DNA from: a virus | Length of the DNA stretch: 46,051 nt | IMG/VR virus record: IMGVR_UViG_3300050821_009576 | Span: 1 to 46,051 of that record | Reading direction: 5' to 3' (one strand) | Part shown: positions 16,668 through 24,594 of the stretch, piece by piece | Layout: each line of letters starts with the position of its first letter | Position numbering within the stretch: the first letter of the stretch is position 1 | Notes under the pieces: model-generated | The model's input: the letters and a program-made list of their open reading frames with translations, nothing else | Told to the model about the DNA's origin: nothing | Database searches by the model: none | Made by a program: the position numbers and the translations under genes

Positions 16668-17564
16668 ATGTCAACTCTGCAATCTCACCTCATCTGCGAC
16701 AATTCAACTCTAGCCAATTTTAAGCAGTGGGCGCAGGCGATCAACGTTGCTTTCTCCACTTTCGGATGGCAACAGTCATCTGACACCGGGCAGGTGAACT
16801 GGAGCACGATCTCTACTATTCCCGGATCTGGTGCCTATGTCTACGAGATATGGAAGCCCAACGACGGCCTTGCTGCTTTCTTTTTGAAGGTAGAGTATGG
16901 AAACTTCGGTGCCGCCAATTGTCCTTCGCTGCGTCTCAGCATCAGTCAGACGACTGATGGAGTAGGTAATCTTACCGGGCAATACTGCCTTGCTACGACC
17001 AACTCGCAAACCTTCACCCCACCTTCTACGACTGCAAGCTATGAGTGTAACTTCTCGGGTGCGCCAGGTCGTATTCACATCATGCTGTGGAGGGATGGTC
17101 CAAATAATTGCAATCAGTTGTTCTCGGTAGAGCGAAGCCTCAATGCTAGCGGCGTTTATACTAGCGCCCATGTCACCTTGAGCACTTGCGGCCATGCGCC
17201 GAATTTCTCCAGCTCCTACTTTCAGCAGAGTCTGGTCTTCGGTGTTGGGGCCGCGCAGCAAGCTTCTAATCAAGGGAATAGTCAGGGAGGGATTCCTGCC
17301 AGAGTGATGAATCCCGGCGCAACTACAGGTACATCTGCTTACAATGGCGCTATCGGCTTCGATACCGCCGCACCCTACGTGGGGTTCTGGGACTTTCCTC
17401 TGACTGGAGTAGGAATTGCTTATCAGCCTGATCTTGTGGATGGTGTTACCTTTACTCTTACCCTCTATGGAAACACCCACACATACATGCCGTCGAAGAA
17501 TGGTGCCTTTAGCGCAGTTGGCCCGGTCGCGACTGCTGCGGCTCTGGGCATGAGGTATGACTAA
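16668..17564 (+). CDS. Putative tail fibre/virion protein (G+C-rich cassette)
   Basis: 298 residues. A beta-rich protein starting STLQSHLICDNSTLANFKQW, with FSTFGWQQSSDTGQV and WDFPLTGVGIAY. No named family recognised; the opening resembles proteins that follow the tip gene in soil phages and may attach to the tail tip. Codon use is visibly richer in G and C than in the neighbouring genes. Hand count of one line (17161-17220) gives 35 G+C of 60, against 16 of 60 at 7681-7740 in the tape measure gene, which suggests recent transfer. TAATG overlap with the next gene. Confidence 0.55.
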   Translation: MSTLQSHLICDNSTLANFKQWAQAINVAFSTFGWQQSSDTGQVNWSTISTIPGSGAYVYEIWKPNDGLAAFFLKVEYGNFGAANCPSLRLSISQTTDGVGNLTGQYCLATTNSQTFTPPSTTASYECNFSGAPGRIHIMLWRDGPNNCNQLFSVERSLNASGVYTSAHVTLSTCGHAPNFSSSYFQQSLVFGVGAAQQASNQGNSQGGIPARVMNPGATTGTSAYNGAIGFDTAAPYVGFWDFPLTGVGIAYQPDLVDGVTFTLTLYGNTHTYMPSKNGAFSAVGPVATAAALGMRYD

Positions 17565-18079
17565 TGGCAACCAACTGGACTTGCACGGTCACATCGAACA
17601 CCTACGGTACGGGTGGGCTAAACCCCAATGGTACAGTTGGGAATGGTACCACGACCTGGATTACCGGTCCTAATCCTCAGTCCATTGCAGTTGATATGCA
17701 GACTGCACGAACCATCATTGGTTTTCAGATCGTACCTAACCAAAACAATGCTATTGGCCAAGGCTATACGTTAGATATCAGTGACGATGGGACAACTTGG
17801 ACGAGTACGGGTGAGACAATAAGTGGATTACCCGCCGTGGTAGCAACACAATCGTGGAAGCTCAGCGCTAGCTATACGCACCGCTACTTCCGCATTAACG
17901 TGACTGCGGACAACGGCTTTGTGTCAATGCAGAGTTTGGCTTTGTACTCTCAGCCTGTAGCTTCGAGCATCAACACACCTATCTCAGATGCTGGTGCTGG
18001 ATCGAAGCACCAACTAGTAAAAGCTCCATCATTCACTCCACCAAGCAGTGGTGGCGGTAACTATGGCTATTCTGGATAG
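17564..18079 (+). CDS. F5/8 type C (discoidin)-like carbohydrate-binding protein
   Basis: 171 residues. The beta-sandwich pattern of F5/8C domains is visible: SIAVDMQTARTIIGFQIVP, GYTLDISDDGTTWTS, then HRYFRINVTADNGFVSMQSL. This order (ligand-binding strand, 'y.v..S.DG..W', 'aRYiri.v') matches discoidin domains that bind glycans. The Gly/Ser-rich tail (SSGGGNYGYSG) is flexible. Starts on TAATG of the preceding gene. Function as a tail-tip glycan receptor-binding unit is inferred. G+C content is high like its upstream neighbour. Confidence 0.65.
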   Translation: MATNWTCTVTSNTYGTGGLNPNGTVGNGTTTWITGPNPQSIAVDMQTARTIIGFQIVPNQNNAIGQGYTLDISDDGTTWTSTGETISGLPAVVATQSWKLSASYTHRYFRINVTADNGFVSMQSLALYSQPVASSINTPISDAGAGSKHQLVKAPSFTPPSSGGGNYGYSG

Positions 18080-18094
18080 AACTAGGAGAGTGTT

Positions 18095-20962
18095 ATGCGG
18101 AAAATTCTAATACTGCTTTGTTTTATTCTATGTATACCACGACTCTTAGCTCAGTCGGTCCAAGCTCTTGGTAATGGTGTCCAAGATGGGACTGGCAACG
18201 TTCTTGGGAGTGGAGGTCAGTGGTGTTTTGGCGGGCAATGTCTGAACGTAGCTAATGGTGCCTTCAATGGAACCATACAACTTAGTAGTGGACAAACGCA
18301 AACTGTTACCATAACAGCAGCTGGTAGCACAATAATGACTGTCCCGTATGTTTACATACCAGCAGGCCAACCTTTTAACTGGAATGCTTTTGTAGCTCCT
18401 GTAAACTCTCAACTAACAGGTGTTGGTCGACCTTACATACCATGTCTTGTAGGTTCTCAGTTTACTAGTTCGAATGCTGGAACCTTCTATTGTCAAAGTT
18501 ATACAGGGCAGACTGCTTGGGGTGGAACACAAACACCTGCTGCTGCTGGATACTATACTTATCATGGATTTCCAGTATTCGCTTGTGTTGTTTCCTGTCT
18601 ATACACAAACATAGATACCCAGTCTGTTTATGCTGCTAATGGACAACAAGGATTTCCTACAAATGTTTGGGCTGGTGCTACTTCACCGATGGGACCACCA
18701 GGGCCAACTGGGCCAACTGGATCAACTGGACCTCAAGGACCTATAGGATCAACAGGGCCATCTGGGCCACCAGCAACTTTCAAGGGTCCTTGGGTATCTA
18801 CTACTACTTACAATGCAGGTGATATCGTATCACAAACAGTTGGTGCTACTACAACCTCCTACGGTTCGATGGTTGCAAATAATCTTGGCAACGATCCAAG
18901 TCTAACCTCTCCTTCCAAGTGGGGAGTAATGGCAACTGGAAATGCTCAAGCTGCAGCTCCAAACGGATCAGTTCAGATTAACTCTGGTGGTGGAATTTTT
19001 GGACCTTCTTCACCAGTAAACATTGGCAAGGCTGTATATGATGCTGGTACTGCTAGTTATATCTTATCTTCTACACCACCTACTTTAGGTTGGCCGTTGC
19101 CAGCTGGACTCGCAAATGAGGTCCTTATTGGAGATAATGCTGGCGATGACTTAGGAAATTATACTCCCATTGTTACTACTGGTACGGCGAGTAGCGGTTC
19201 AACGTCATTAACAGTTGCTTCAGCCACTGGGATTGTGCAGTACAACAATGTAACTGGTGCTGGAATCGCCGCAGGTACCACCGTTGCATCAGGCGATCCG
19301 CAGACAACTACTATTACCTTATCAAAACCAACAACTGCTGCAGTCTCTGGATCGGTATCCTTTACGCCTGGAAATACAAATGGTTTAGTTGCCATCGGTA
19401 ACAATGCCTGCCAACACTGTCAATCAAACAACGGCAGCGTAGTTATCGGACAAGCAGCATTAGCGAATGATGTTGGTTATGGTGCAGGTGGTGAGGATCA
19501 AAACATGGTAGCCATCGGCCCATTTGCCGGAGGTGGAGAAACAGGATATGCCACTTGTCCATTTGCTACGCTCGGCACTAGTAGCTTTGAGTCGGTTTTG
19601 ATTGGGAATAAGGTCGGAGGAACTGGTTGTGCTTGGGCAGGGACACAGATGATTGGCAATCATATTTATCAGATTGCCGGAGCTGGCAATTCGACCATCA
19701 TAGGGAACGAGATCGGGCCAGCATCTGGATCGTTTCTTTCTCCGATCGGTACCATAGCTATTGGCCGTAGTATGTTCAGTAACGCCCTTCGAGGCACGAG
19801 CCCCACTGGCAATTTTACAATCACCAATTCAAACTGCATCGGGTCTTACAGTTGTGCACTTGCTTATAGTTCCTTCAACAATGTGTATGGATCGACCTCC
19901 TTCAATGGCCGGACAGATGGCACGGTAATTACTGGACAACAAAACGACGTTTTTGGTTACAACATTTTCAACAACATAACCTCGGCTTCTAGCAATGTGG
20001 TTATCGGTGGGCCGACTAATTCTGGATTTCCCTTCTTGAATCCAACTGGCTATAGCCTTACTACTGGATCGGCGAATGTGTTGGTTGGCCATACCGCAGG
20101 TGGATCACTCACTACTCCGAATGGCATTACGCTTGTTGGATATGGTGCAGGAGCTACAGATATTACCAGCGATATGAACGCCTTCGGGTATAACGCGTGC
20201 GGTAGGGCTACGGGAGGCTTCAATATCTGCATAGGCTCCTTCGGAGGCTATAACCTCACGACTGGCACAAACAACGTGGTTATTGGCTCTAACAATTCTG
20301 GTGGATCGGGACCAAGCGGAGCGGCTTCGAGTAGCGTAGATGTAGGATTTCTAGCTGGGAACGGAGAAACATCCAATGGCAACGTAGCAATCGGTTCAAA
20401 TGCTGGACGGCGCAATGTAGCGTCGTTGGGATCAAACACAGCCGTTGGTATATCAGAATTTCTTGCTGTGAGTGGTGCCCTTGGTACGGAGCAGTCGGAT
20501 GTGTTTGTAGGAGATAATTCTTCCTGCCTAGGATGTTCTTTTTCCATCAGTCTAGGACACGCCGCTGCTCTCGGAGCATCATTGACGCATGCTGTTCAGA
20601 TAGATACTGGGACAAACAGCGTTTCCCATACCATGCAGTGGCAGGGGATTAACTATCTCGATGATGGCGGTAATCTCACGGTAAAGACGATGAGCGTGCA
20701 GAGCGTGCCAACGATTGCCTCCGCTGCAACGATTGCACCGACTTCAGGACTGAACAAAGTTAGCGGTACAGTTGCTATTACTACGATTACTCCACCCACA
20801 GTGCTTCAGGGTGGCGGAGCGTTTCGCGGATGCATCAAGATGATTCCAACTGGTTTATGGACAACAGCAACAGGTGGTAATATTGCTTTGGCCTCGACAG
20901 CGGTAGTTAATCGCGTAATGGACCTCTGTTATGATGGTACTAGCTGGTACCCTAGCTACTAA
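18095..20962 (+). CDS. Long tail fibre with signal peptide, collagen-like stretch, CBM and YadA-head-like repeats
   Basis: 955 residues, in order: signal peptide (MRKILILLCFILCIPRLLAQ), a domain paralogous to the 15742 gene (to about 190), a collagen-like Gly-x-y run (about 200-230, GPPGPTGPTGSTGPQGP), a CBM5/12-like domain (PWVSTTTYNAGDIVSQ...W), then repeats with A/V-I-G-x-x-A-G and NVVIG (about 420-870), as in YadA heads, forming a trimeric beta roll, and a short C-terminal domain. The repeat half is richer in G+C than the first 350 residues, so the gene is mosaic. Such proteins are receptor-binding fibres; the secretion signal is odd and may come from a host adhesin. Confidence 0.7.
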   Translation: MRKILILLCFILCIPRLLAQSVQALGNGVQDGTGNVLGSGGQWCFGGQCLNVANGAFNGTIQLSSGQTQTVTITAAGSTIMTVPYVYIPAGQPFNWNAFVAPVNSQLTGVGRPYIPCLVGSQFTSSNAGTFYCQSYTGQTAWGGTQTPAAAGYYTYHGFPVFACVVSCLYTNIDTQSVYAANGQQGFPTNVWAGATSPMGPPGPTGPTGSTGPQGPIGSTGPSGPPATFKGPWVSTTTYNAGDIVSQTVGATTTSYGSMVANNLGNDPSLTSPSKWGVMATGNAQAAAPNGSVQINSGGGIFGPSSPVNIGKAVYDAGTASYILSSTPPTLGWPLPAGLANEVLIGDNAGDDLGNYTPIVTTGTASSGSTSLTVASATGIVQYNNVTGAGIAAGTTVASGDPQTTTITLSKPTTAAVSGSVSFTPGNTNGLVAIGNNACQHCQSNNGSVVIGQAALANDVGYGAGGEDQNMVAIGPFAGGGETGYATCPFATLGTSSFESVLIGNKVGGTGCAWAGTQMIGNHIYQIAGAGNSTIIGNEIGPASGSFLSPIGTIAIGRSMFSNALRGTSPTGNFTITNSNCIGSYSCALAYSSFNNVYGSTSFNGRTDGTVITGQQNDVFGYNIFNNITSASSNVVIGGPTNSGFPFLNPTGYSLTTGSANVLVGHTAGGSLTTPNGITLVGYGAGATDITSDMNAFGYNACGRATGGFNICIGSFGGYNLTTGTNNVVIGSNNSGGSGPSGAASSSVDVGFLAGNGETSNGNVAIGSNAGRRNVASLGSNTAVGISEFLAVSGALGTEQSDVFVGDNSSCLGCSFSISLGHAAALGASLTHAVQIDTGTNSVSHTMQWQGINYLDDGGNLTVKTMSVQSVPTIASAATIAPTSGLNKVSGTVAITTITPPTVLQGGGAFRGCIKMIPTGLWTTATGGNIALASTAVVNRVMDLCYDGTSWYPSY

Positions 20963-20998
20963 ACTCTTATGATTCAGAGCACGAAGTACTTGACGAAT

Positions 20999-21028
20999 CT
21001 TCAACCAAGGAAAAATCTTTGGAGGAAG
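20999..21028 (+). promoter_or_regulatory. Hairpin covering the lysozyme ribosome-binding site
   Basis: CTTC (20999-21002) and CCAA (21005-21008) can pair with TTGG (21019-21022) and GAAG (21025-21028). The 3' side includes most of the SD GGAGGAAG of the lysozyme gene. This could delay lysozyme translation, as known for the T4 e gene leader; here it is inference from pairing only. Confidence 0.35.
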
Positions 21029-21034
21029 CGTTAT

Positions 21035-21532
21035 ATGACTCGGACACATATGGAGGCTCTTATACGCAAACATGAAGGTTGTGAGTACATCTCCTATAAC
21101 GATACAGAAGGAAAACGTACTATAGCCATAGGATTTAATCTAGATAAAGAGGGTGCTAGGACTAGGATTGAGGCACTTGGTTTGAACTATGACAGTGTTT
21201 ATGAAGGTACACATGTACTTACATATGAACATTGTAATGCCCTACTCAAAGTTGATTTAGATGATGCTATAGATAATGCACGTGTTCTTGTATCAAACTT
21301 TGATGAACAACCAGAAGATGTACAATCAGTAATAGTAGATATGATTTACAACCTAGGGCCTTCTGGTTTTTCTAAGTTTGTTAAGACAATTGCAGCACTT
21401 GTAGCTAAGGATTACTGTACAGCAGTAGCTGAGATGTCAGTATCTAAATGGGCAAGACAAGTTCCGAATCGCGCTAAGGATGACATTGATATTGTTGAAG
21501 CTCACTGTCAACCTCGCAAAGCTTGGATTTAG
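21035..21532 (+). CDS. Endolysin, T4-type lysozyme (GH24)
   Basis: 165 residues from the ATG at 21035, chosen over an upstream ATG at 20969 because it has a GGAGGAAG SD and gives the T4 lysozyme length (164). The E-x8-D-x5-T catalytic arrangement is present: Glu14, Asp23 and Thr29 in HEGCEYISYND and KRTIAIG. The C-terminal part has FSKFVKTIAALVAKDY, WARQVPNRAKDD like other muraminidases. Cleaves peptidoglycan MurNAc-GlcNAc bonds. Lies just before a holin-like gene, making a lysis cassette at the end of the structural block. Confidence 0.9.
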   Translation: MTRTHMEALIRKHEGCEYISYNDTEGKRTIAIGFNLDKEGARTRIEALGLNYDSVYEGTHVLTYEHCNALLKVDLDDAIDNARVLVSNFDEQPEDVQSVIVDMIYNLGPSGFSKFVKTIAALVAKDYCTAVAEMSVSKWARQVPNRAKDDIDIVEAHCQPRKAWI

Positions 21533-21561
21533 AATTCGCCATCAGAGTAAAGGAGACTTTC

Positions 21562-21870
21562 ATGAGCTTGAAAACGACCATCAAAACTGTTGTAATTGGT
21601 GCATTTGGTGGTGGAGTTGCCAGTTCTATTGCTGCTTTATCTGACCCAACAAAGTATAGTTTTCCTAAGGATCTTGGTACAGGAAAGATGTGGCCGTTTT
21701 TTCTTACTGGTGCAGGATTAGCTATTGGAGGTTTATTCCTTAAGTCACCTGTTGGTCAAAAAGTTGTTTTAAGTGTTAAGGAAAGTCAAGAACAAATTGA
21801 ACAAAGTAAACGGGATATCCAAAAAACTAAGGATGATCTTCAAATGAGTAAGAAGATAGATAACAAATAA
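21562..21870 (+). CDS. Holin-like small membrane protein
   Basis: 102 residues from ATG 21562, with aaaggag upstream; an earlier in-frame ATG at 21523 lies inside the lysozyme gene. Two hydrophobic segments (VVIGAFGGGVASSIAAL and WPFFLTGAGLAIGGLFL) are followed by a charged Q/E/K-rich tail (SQEQIEQSKRDIQKTKDDL) likely to form a coiled coil. Two TM spans next to the endolysin fit a class II holin. It ends 4 bp before the stop of the facing minus-strand gene, with no room for a terminator. Confidence 0.55.
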   Translation: MSLKTTIKTVVIGAFGGGVASSIAALSDPTKYSFPKDLGTGKMWPFFLTGAGLAIGGLFLKSPVGQKVVLSVKESQEQIEQSKRDIQKTKDDLQMSKKIDNK

Positions 21871-21874
21871 TTGA

Positions 21875-22528
21875 TTACTTAGAAGGTAGCCATCTCTGTT
21901 CAAAAGCCGATCTCTTTTTTCTTAAATCCTCAAGTCCACCTTCTTCTTGACGAGCAGTAGCTTCTAGTAACGAAATCCCCTCCTCAACCGCTTCTACAAC
22001 TTCCTTCCTTGTAGCTATCCTTCCGCAGTGATACCACTCAACTTCTTGTGCTCTTCCCATAACAATTAGAATACCGTTTCCGACGTTAACAACTTCGTAT
22101 TCACGAGTTATCCAGAGCATTGTAACTCTAGGGTTTCTAGCAAGTCCTATCCCAGCGGATGTGTCTCGAAACTTGTTGTTATCAACGAGATCATCTTCGC
22201 GGCGTACCATATCTGGATTCGAGAGGAAAGGACAATTGCGAGCAGACCAGCGAGCACACTCGATATGAGATGGTGGTTCTGAACTTATCTTGTTAATTCC
22301 ACACATGGGTCCAGCCACAAAGGCAAATCGAGTCAGGAGTGGATTTCCACACACCCAACATAGTTTCTTAGTAAGTGCCTTCTTAAACTTTCGGATGTCC
22401 ATTGCTCTGAATTCTGGTTTCCCGTCAATCCAATCAACAAACCAAGGTACAACAAAACCTCTGTCAGGATCAACTGGTAGGTTTTGCATTAAGCGAGGTA
22501 GTGGTTCGGTGCGAAGTACAGTGGTCAT
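21875..22528 (-). CDS. Conserved phage hypothetical with zinc-binding cysteines
   Basis: 217 residues. Begins with LPRLMQNLPVDPDRGFVVPWFVDWIDGKPEF, written here in parts: LPRLMQNLPVD, GFVVPWFVDW, DGKPEFRA. Then CWVCGNPL, a GPMCGINKISSEPPSH segment, HIECARWSARNCPFL, and a C-terminal strand-rich region. The C/C...C...C/H set suggests a zinc site. I recall similar proteins of unknown function in diverse actinobacterial and other phages. ATG overlaps the stop of the Uma2 gene (ATGA). Function not known. Confidence 0.6.
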   Translation of the reverse strand: MTTVLRTEPLPRLMQNLPVDPDRGFVVPWFVDWIDGKPEFRAMDIRKFKKALTKKLCWVCGNPLLTRFAFVAGPMCGINKISSEPPSHIECARWSARNCPFLSNPDMVRREDDLVDNNKFRDTSAGIGLARNPRVTMLWITREYEVVNVGNGILIVMGRAQEVEWYHCGRIATRKEVVEAVEEGISLLEATARQEEGGLEDLRKKRSAFEQRWLPSK

Positions 22529-23064
22529 TGAAGTAGGTCCTTGATTTTATGAAGTTGGAATAAAATACGAGGTTGCTTGTTGTTGTCGAAAGCTGGATAG
22601 CGAAAAGCTAAGTGAGGTTGGAGTTCATCATTCATCCAACGTTTGAAGATTTCGTCTTCTGGATCTACAAACCAGATATTTTCAACGCCCATCTCAGCGT
22701 AAAGTTTAAACTTCTTGTAATGCTTATCCATAGCTTGATCAGGACTTCTAACTTCAAAGACAGCAATTGGGGGTTTTGTTGGATACTTTTCAGAATCGTC
22801 TGATTTGTCAAGAACTGCAACATCAGCAATTAAGTAATCTCCGTCTTTATTTACTTTGATAGTAAGTTCAGGGTAGACCTTGATTCCCCACTCTCGGCTA
22901 TGGTTTTGAAACCACATGGCGATAGCTAATTGCCAACTTGCATGATCCTTACTTCCCATTCCACGCTCCCATATTTCACCATTGACAAAATCAACTTCAG
23001 GATCAAAGGATGTTTGAAGAAATTCTTCCTCCGACATGAGTAGTGATCCATTCCTTAGTTGCAT
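22525..23064 (-). CDS. Uma2-family (DUF820) PD-(D/E)XK endonuclease-like protein
   Basis: 179 residues from the ATG at 23064, which has a ggaggaag SD; an in-frame ATG at 23085 is less likely. Uma2 layout: MSEEEFLQTSFDPEVDFVNG, the start motif; a central FQNHSREWGIKVYPELTIKV; then the active-site strand YLIADVAVLDK and PIAVFEVRSPDQ. D and E-x-R/K positions fit the family, but the catalytic Lys may be replaced by Arg or lie elsewhere. The family is very common in cyanobacteria and several soil phyla and uncommon in phages; activity uncertain. Confidence 0.65.
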   Translation of the reverse strand: MQLRNGSLLMSEEEFLQTSFDPEVDFVNGEIWERGMGSKDHASWQLAIAMWFQNHSREWGIKVYPELTIKVNKDGDYLIADVAVLDKSDDSEKYPTKPPIAVFEVRSPDQAMDKHYKKFKLYAEMGVENIWFVDPEDEIFKRWMNDELQPHLAFRYPAFDNNKQPRILFQLHKIKDLLQ

Positions 23065-23091
23065 AATCTTCCTCCATCTATACATGAAGTC

Positions 23092-23343
23092 TTAATGTTT
23101 GAAGTGTTCTTTCATTATCCTCATGTTTGTTCTTAGTATTTTGACATCTTCACGTTTCTTATCTGAGAGAAAATTCTCATCCGCGAGTAACAAGACTAGC
23201 TCGGAATTATATTGTAAAAGCGCTTCACAACCCCAACAGATTGAAAAATTTCCTGTTTTTGGTACTACCTCCCTTCCTAAAGGGTCGGTTACTAAACCGA
23301 TTGTTTTACCGCAAGCTGGACAGGAGTTAGTAGGTGTTTTCAT
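23092..23343 (-). CDS. Small zinc-ribbon hypothetical protein
   Basis: 83 residues. Two CxxC pairs (SCPACGKTIG and ICWGCEALL) about 27 residues apart suggest a zinc ribbon, followed by a helical basic C-terminus (EDVKILRTNMRIMKEHF). SD aaggaa lies before the ATG. Between the Uma2 gene and the small TM ORF. No known function; may bind nucleic acid or another protein. Confidence 0.55.
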   Translation of the reverse strand: MKTPTNSCPACGKTIGLVTDPLGREVVPKTGNFSICWGCEALLQYNSELVLLLADENFLSDKKREDVKILRTNMRIMKEHFKH

Positions 23344-23367
23344 TTAGCATTTCCTTATAACATATAC

Positions 23368-23451
23368 TTATCTAGGAAGTAGCCTAGCTAAGGCAATTAT
23401 AGCTAAAACAACGGCAATGTAGATCAGTAAATAAACACGACGCTTAGGCAA
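23368..23451 (-). CDS. Tiny membrane peptide, TTG start (27 aa)
   Basis: TTG start at 23451 with an optimal AGGAGG (23459-23464 on the minus strand) 7 nt upstream. The peptide starts with PKRR and continues as one hydrophobic segment (YLLIYIAVVLAIIALARLL), so it is a single-pass membrane peptide with a basic N-end. It lies between the zinc-ribbon gene and the repeat copy 2. Too small for a homology call; the SD and TM segment are the support. Confidence 0.45.
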   Translation of the reverse strand: MPKRRVYLLIYIAVVLAIIALARLLPR

Positions 23452-23468
23452 CTTTCAACCTCCTAAAG

Positions 23469-23550
23469 TTACTGCACTAATTTAATGAGATCGAGTAACA
23501 ACTCAAGCAAACTCAAAGCTTATGCGAAGAAACGCATGTCTCTTAAGCGT
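23469..23550 (-). repeat. Dispersed bipartite repeat, copy 2 (intergenic)
   Basis: On the minus strand, 23550 to 23524 is identical to 4184-4210, and 23483 to 23469 is identical to 4252-4266. The inner core has the dyad ATGCG-N6-CGCAT (23522-23537). Located after the 109-residue zinc protein gene and before the tiny membrane ORF. In both copies the second block is close upstream of a ribosome-binding site, on the transcribed side. Confidence 0.7.
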
Positions 23551-23563
23551 ATTAAGACCTAAT

Positions 23564-23893
23564 TTAGGACTCGTACCCATTCTCTTTTTCAAAAAGCTCA
23601 AGTGCTAATCTAGCAGCTTGTCGTATTGTTAGTTCAGGTGGATCTAGTTCACTAGCTCCGGGTATGAAACAATGACATGTTTTCAATTGGTGCGCTACAC
23701 TACCAATAACTTGACGTATATGACATTCTCGATGATAGAAGCCAAGTCTAACAATATGTTCTTCAATGTGAGGTATGGCGAATCCATTATCTTCTTCAAT
23801 AAATACTTCTTCACACCACTCACATGGAACTCCAAGTGGGATAGCACACTCCTCGAAATCTGGATGTCTTTCATGCCCGAAGCTGTAGTTCAT
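23564..23893 (-). CDS. Conserved hypothetical with zinc-binding motifs
   Basis: 109 residues. Cys and His pairs: CEWCEE, then FYHRECHIRQVIGSVAHQ, and a CHC near TCHCFIP, followed by ELTIRQAARLALEL. This 'C..C ... yHreC.lR...Gsv.Hq....C.C' plan occurs in small phage and plasmid proteins of unknown role. SD aaggtag precedes the ATG. Probably a zinc-dependent nucleic-acid or protein-binding factor of the early region, but function is not known. Confidence 0.55.
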   Translation of the reverse strand: MNYSFGHERHPDFEECAIPLGVPCEWCEEVFIEEDNGFAIPHIEEHIVRLGFYHRECHIRQVIGSVAHQLKTCHCFIPGASELDPPELTIRQAARLALELFEKENGYES

Positions 23894-23896
23894 AAA

Positions 23897-24124
23897 CTAC
23901 CTTCTTTTTATTGAAGGTTCTTGTAGGGATAATCCAGCTTTAATCGCATAGTCTGTCGCTTCCGTTTTTGTGCTGAAGTTACAAACCTGTGCCCGACCTA
24001 TCGGTACTCCATACTCATTTACTTCTGACCAACTCGACCCTGTCCAGGCTAGTGCATCAGTGTGCTCGTGTGTAAGGATTAGTCGACCAAAAGCGTTCGT
24101 TTTTAATCTGCAATTATTTCCCAT
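23897..24124 (-). CDS. Hypothetical protein
   Basis: 75 residues, mostly beta with W residues (WTGSSWSEVNEYG) and a short helical end. No family recognised. Placed in a tight series of small minus-strand genes downstream of the ligase gene, 3 bp upstream of the next gene. No strong SD. May be a small accessory protein of the early operon. Confidence 0.4.
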   Translation of the reverse strand: MGNNCRLKTNAFGRLILTHEHTDALAWTGSSWSEVNEYGVPIGRAQVCNFSTKTEATDYAIKAGLSLQEPSIKRR

Positions 24125-24128
24125 AGTT

Positions 24129-24395
24129 TTACCCGATCGTCATCTTGATGAAATTCTTTAACAGATAGTAGTCGATGTCATTTTCTTCTTCTCGACTCTC
24201 ACCATCTGATTCATCATAGTATCCCCAAAAGCCTTCTGGATTGACTACGAATAGATGTGGGTTTTTAATCCAACTTGTCCCACCAATATCATGCCCTAGA
24301 CAAACAAAGCCTAAGTCAGTTAGTTGTTGATCAATCTCATCTAAGAGAGTTTTCAACTCCCTTGGCATACTTTCTTCATATAACCCTTCATACAT
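24129..24395 (-). CDS. Hypothetical protein
   Basis: 88 residues. Helical N-terminus (LKTLLDEIDQQLTDLGF) and an acidic tail (DESDGESREEENDIDYY). SD aaggagg before the ATG at 24395. Overlaps the upstream gene by 8 bp, so translation is probably coupled. No domain recognised. Confidence 0.5.
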   Translation of the reverse strand: MYEGLYEESMPRELKTLLDEIDQQLTDLGFVCLGHDIGGTSWIKNPHLFVVNPEGFWGYYDESDGESREEENDIDYYLLKNFIKMTIG

Positions 24396-24594
24396 TCGTT
24401 CCTCCTTTTTCCACTTCCTTAAAATCTACAGCTTTCCCTACACTGATTAGATAATCAGGTGGGAGATCTTTACCTTGGTCAAGTAAAGTGTGTTTAACAA
24501 ATCTAAATTTCTCCCCGTCGAAATACACAATAGCGGGACCTGTTTTTTCTGCTAGTTTCCAATTGATCATCACGTTGTAAAATCCAGGTTTCAT
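24388..24594 (-). CDS. Hypothetical protein
   Basis: 68 residues. Beta-rich with PGFYNVMINWKL and IVYFDGEKFRFVKH. Starts right after the ligase stop (tagATG), so it is part of the same operon and likely coupled to it. Function unknown; no family recognised. Confidence 0.5.
   Translation of the reverse strand: MKPGFYNVMINWKLAEKTGPAIVYFDGEKFRFVKHTLLDQGKDLPPDYLISVGKAVDFKEVEKGGTNV

Noticed and set aside
16776-17570. A 264-residue minus-strand open frame opposite the fibre gene
   Set aside because: It arises from the higher G+C content of the cassette; the plus-strand fibre frame fits the operon, and the antisense product has low-complexity Arg/Ser composition.
22290-22544. Plus-strand reading frames over minus-strand genes in the right half (for example 22290-22544, 26045-26299, 29565-29906)
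   Set aside because: They lie antisense to genes with clear domains or operon position, and lack SD and recognisable products.
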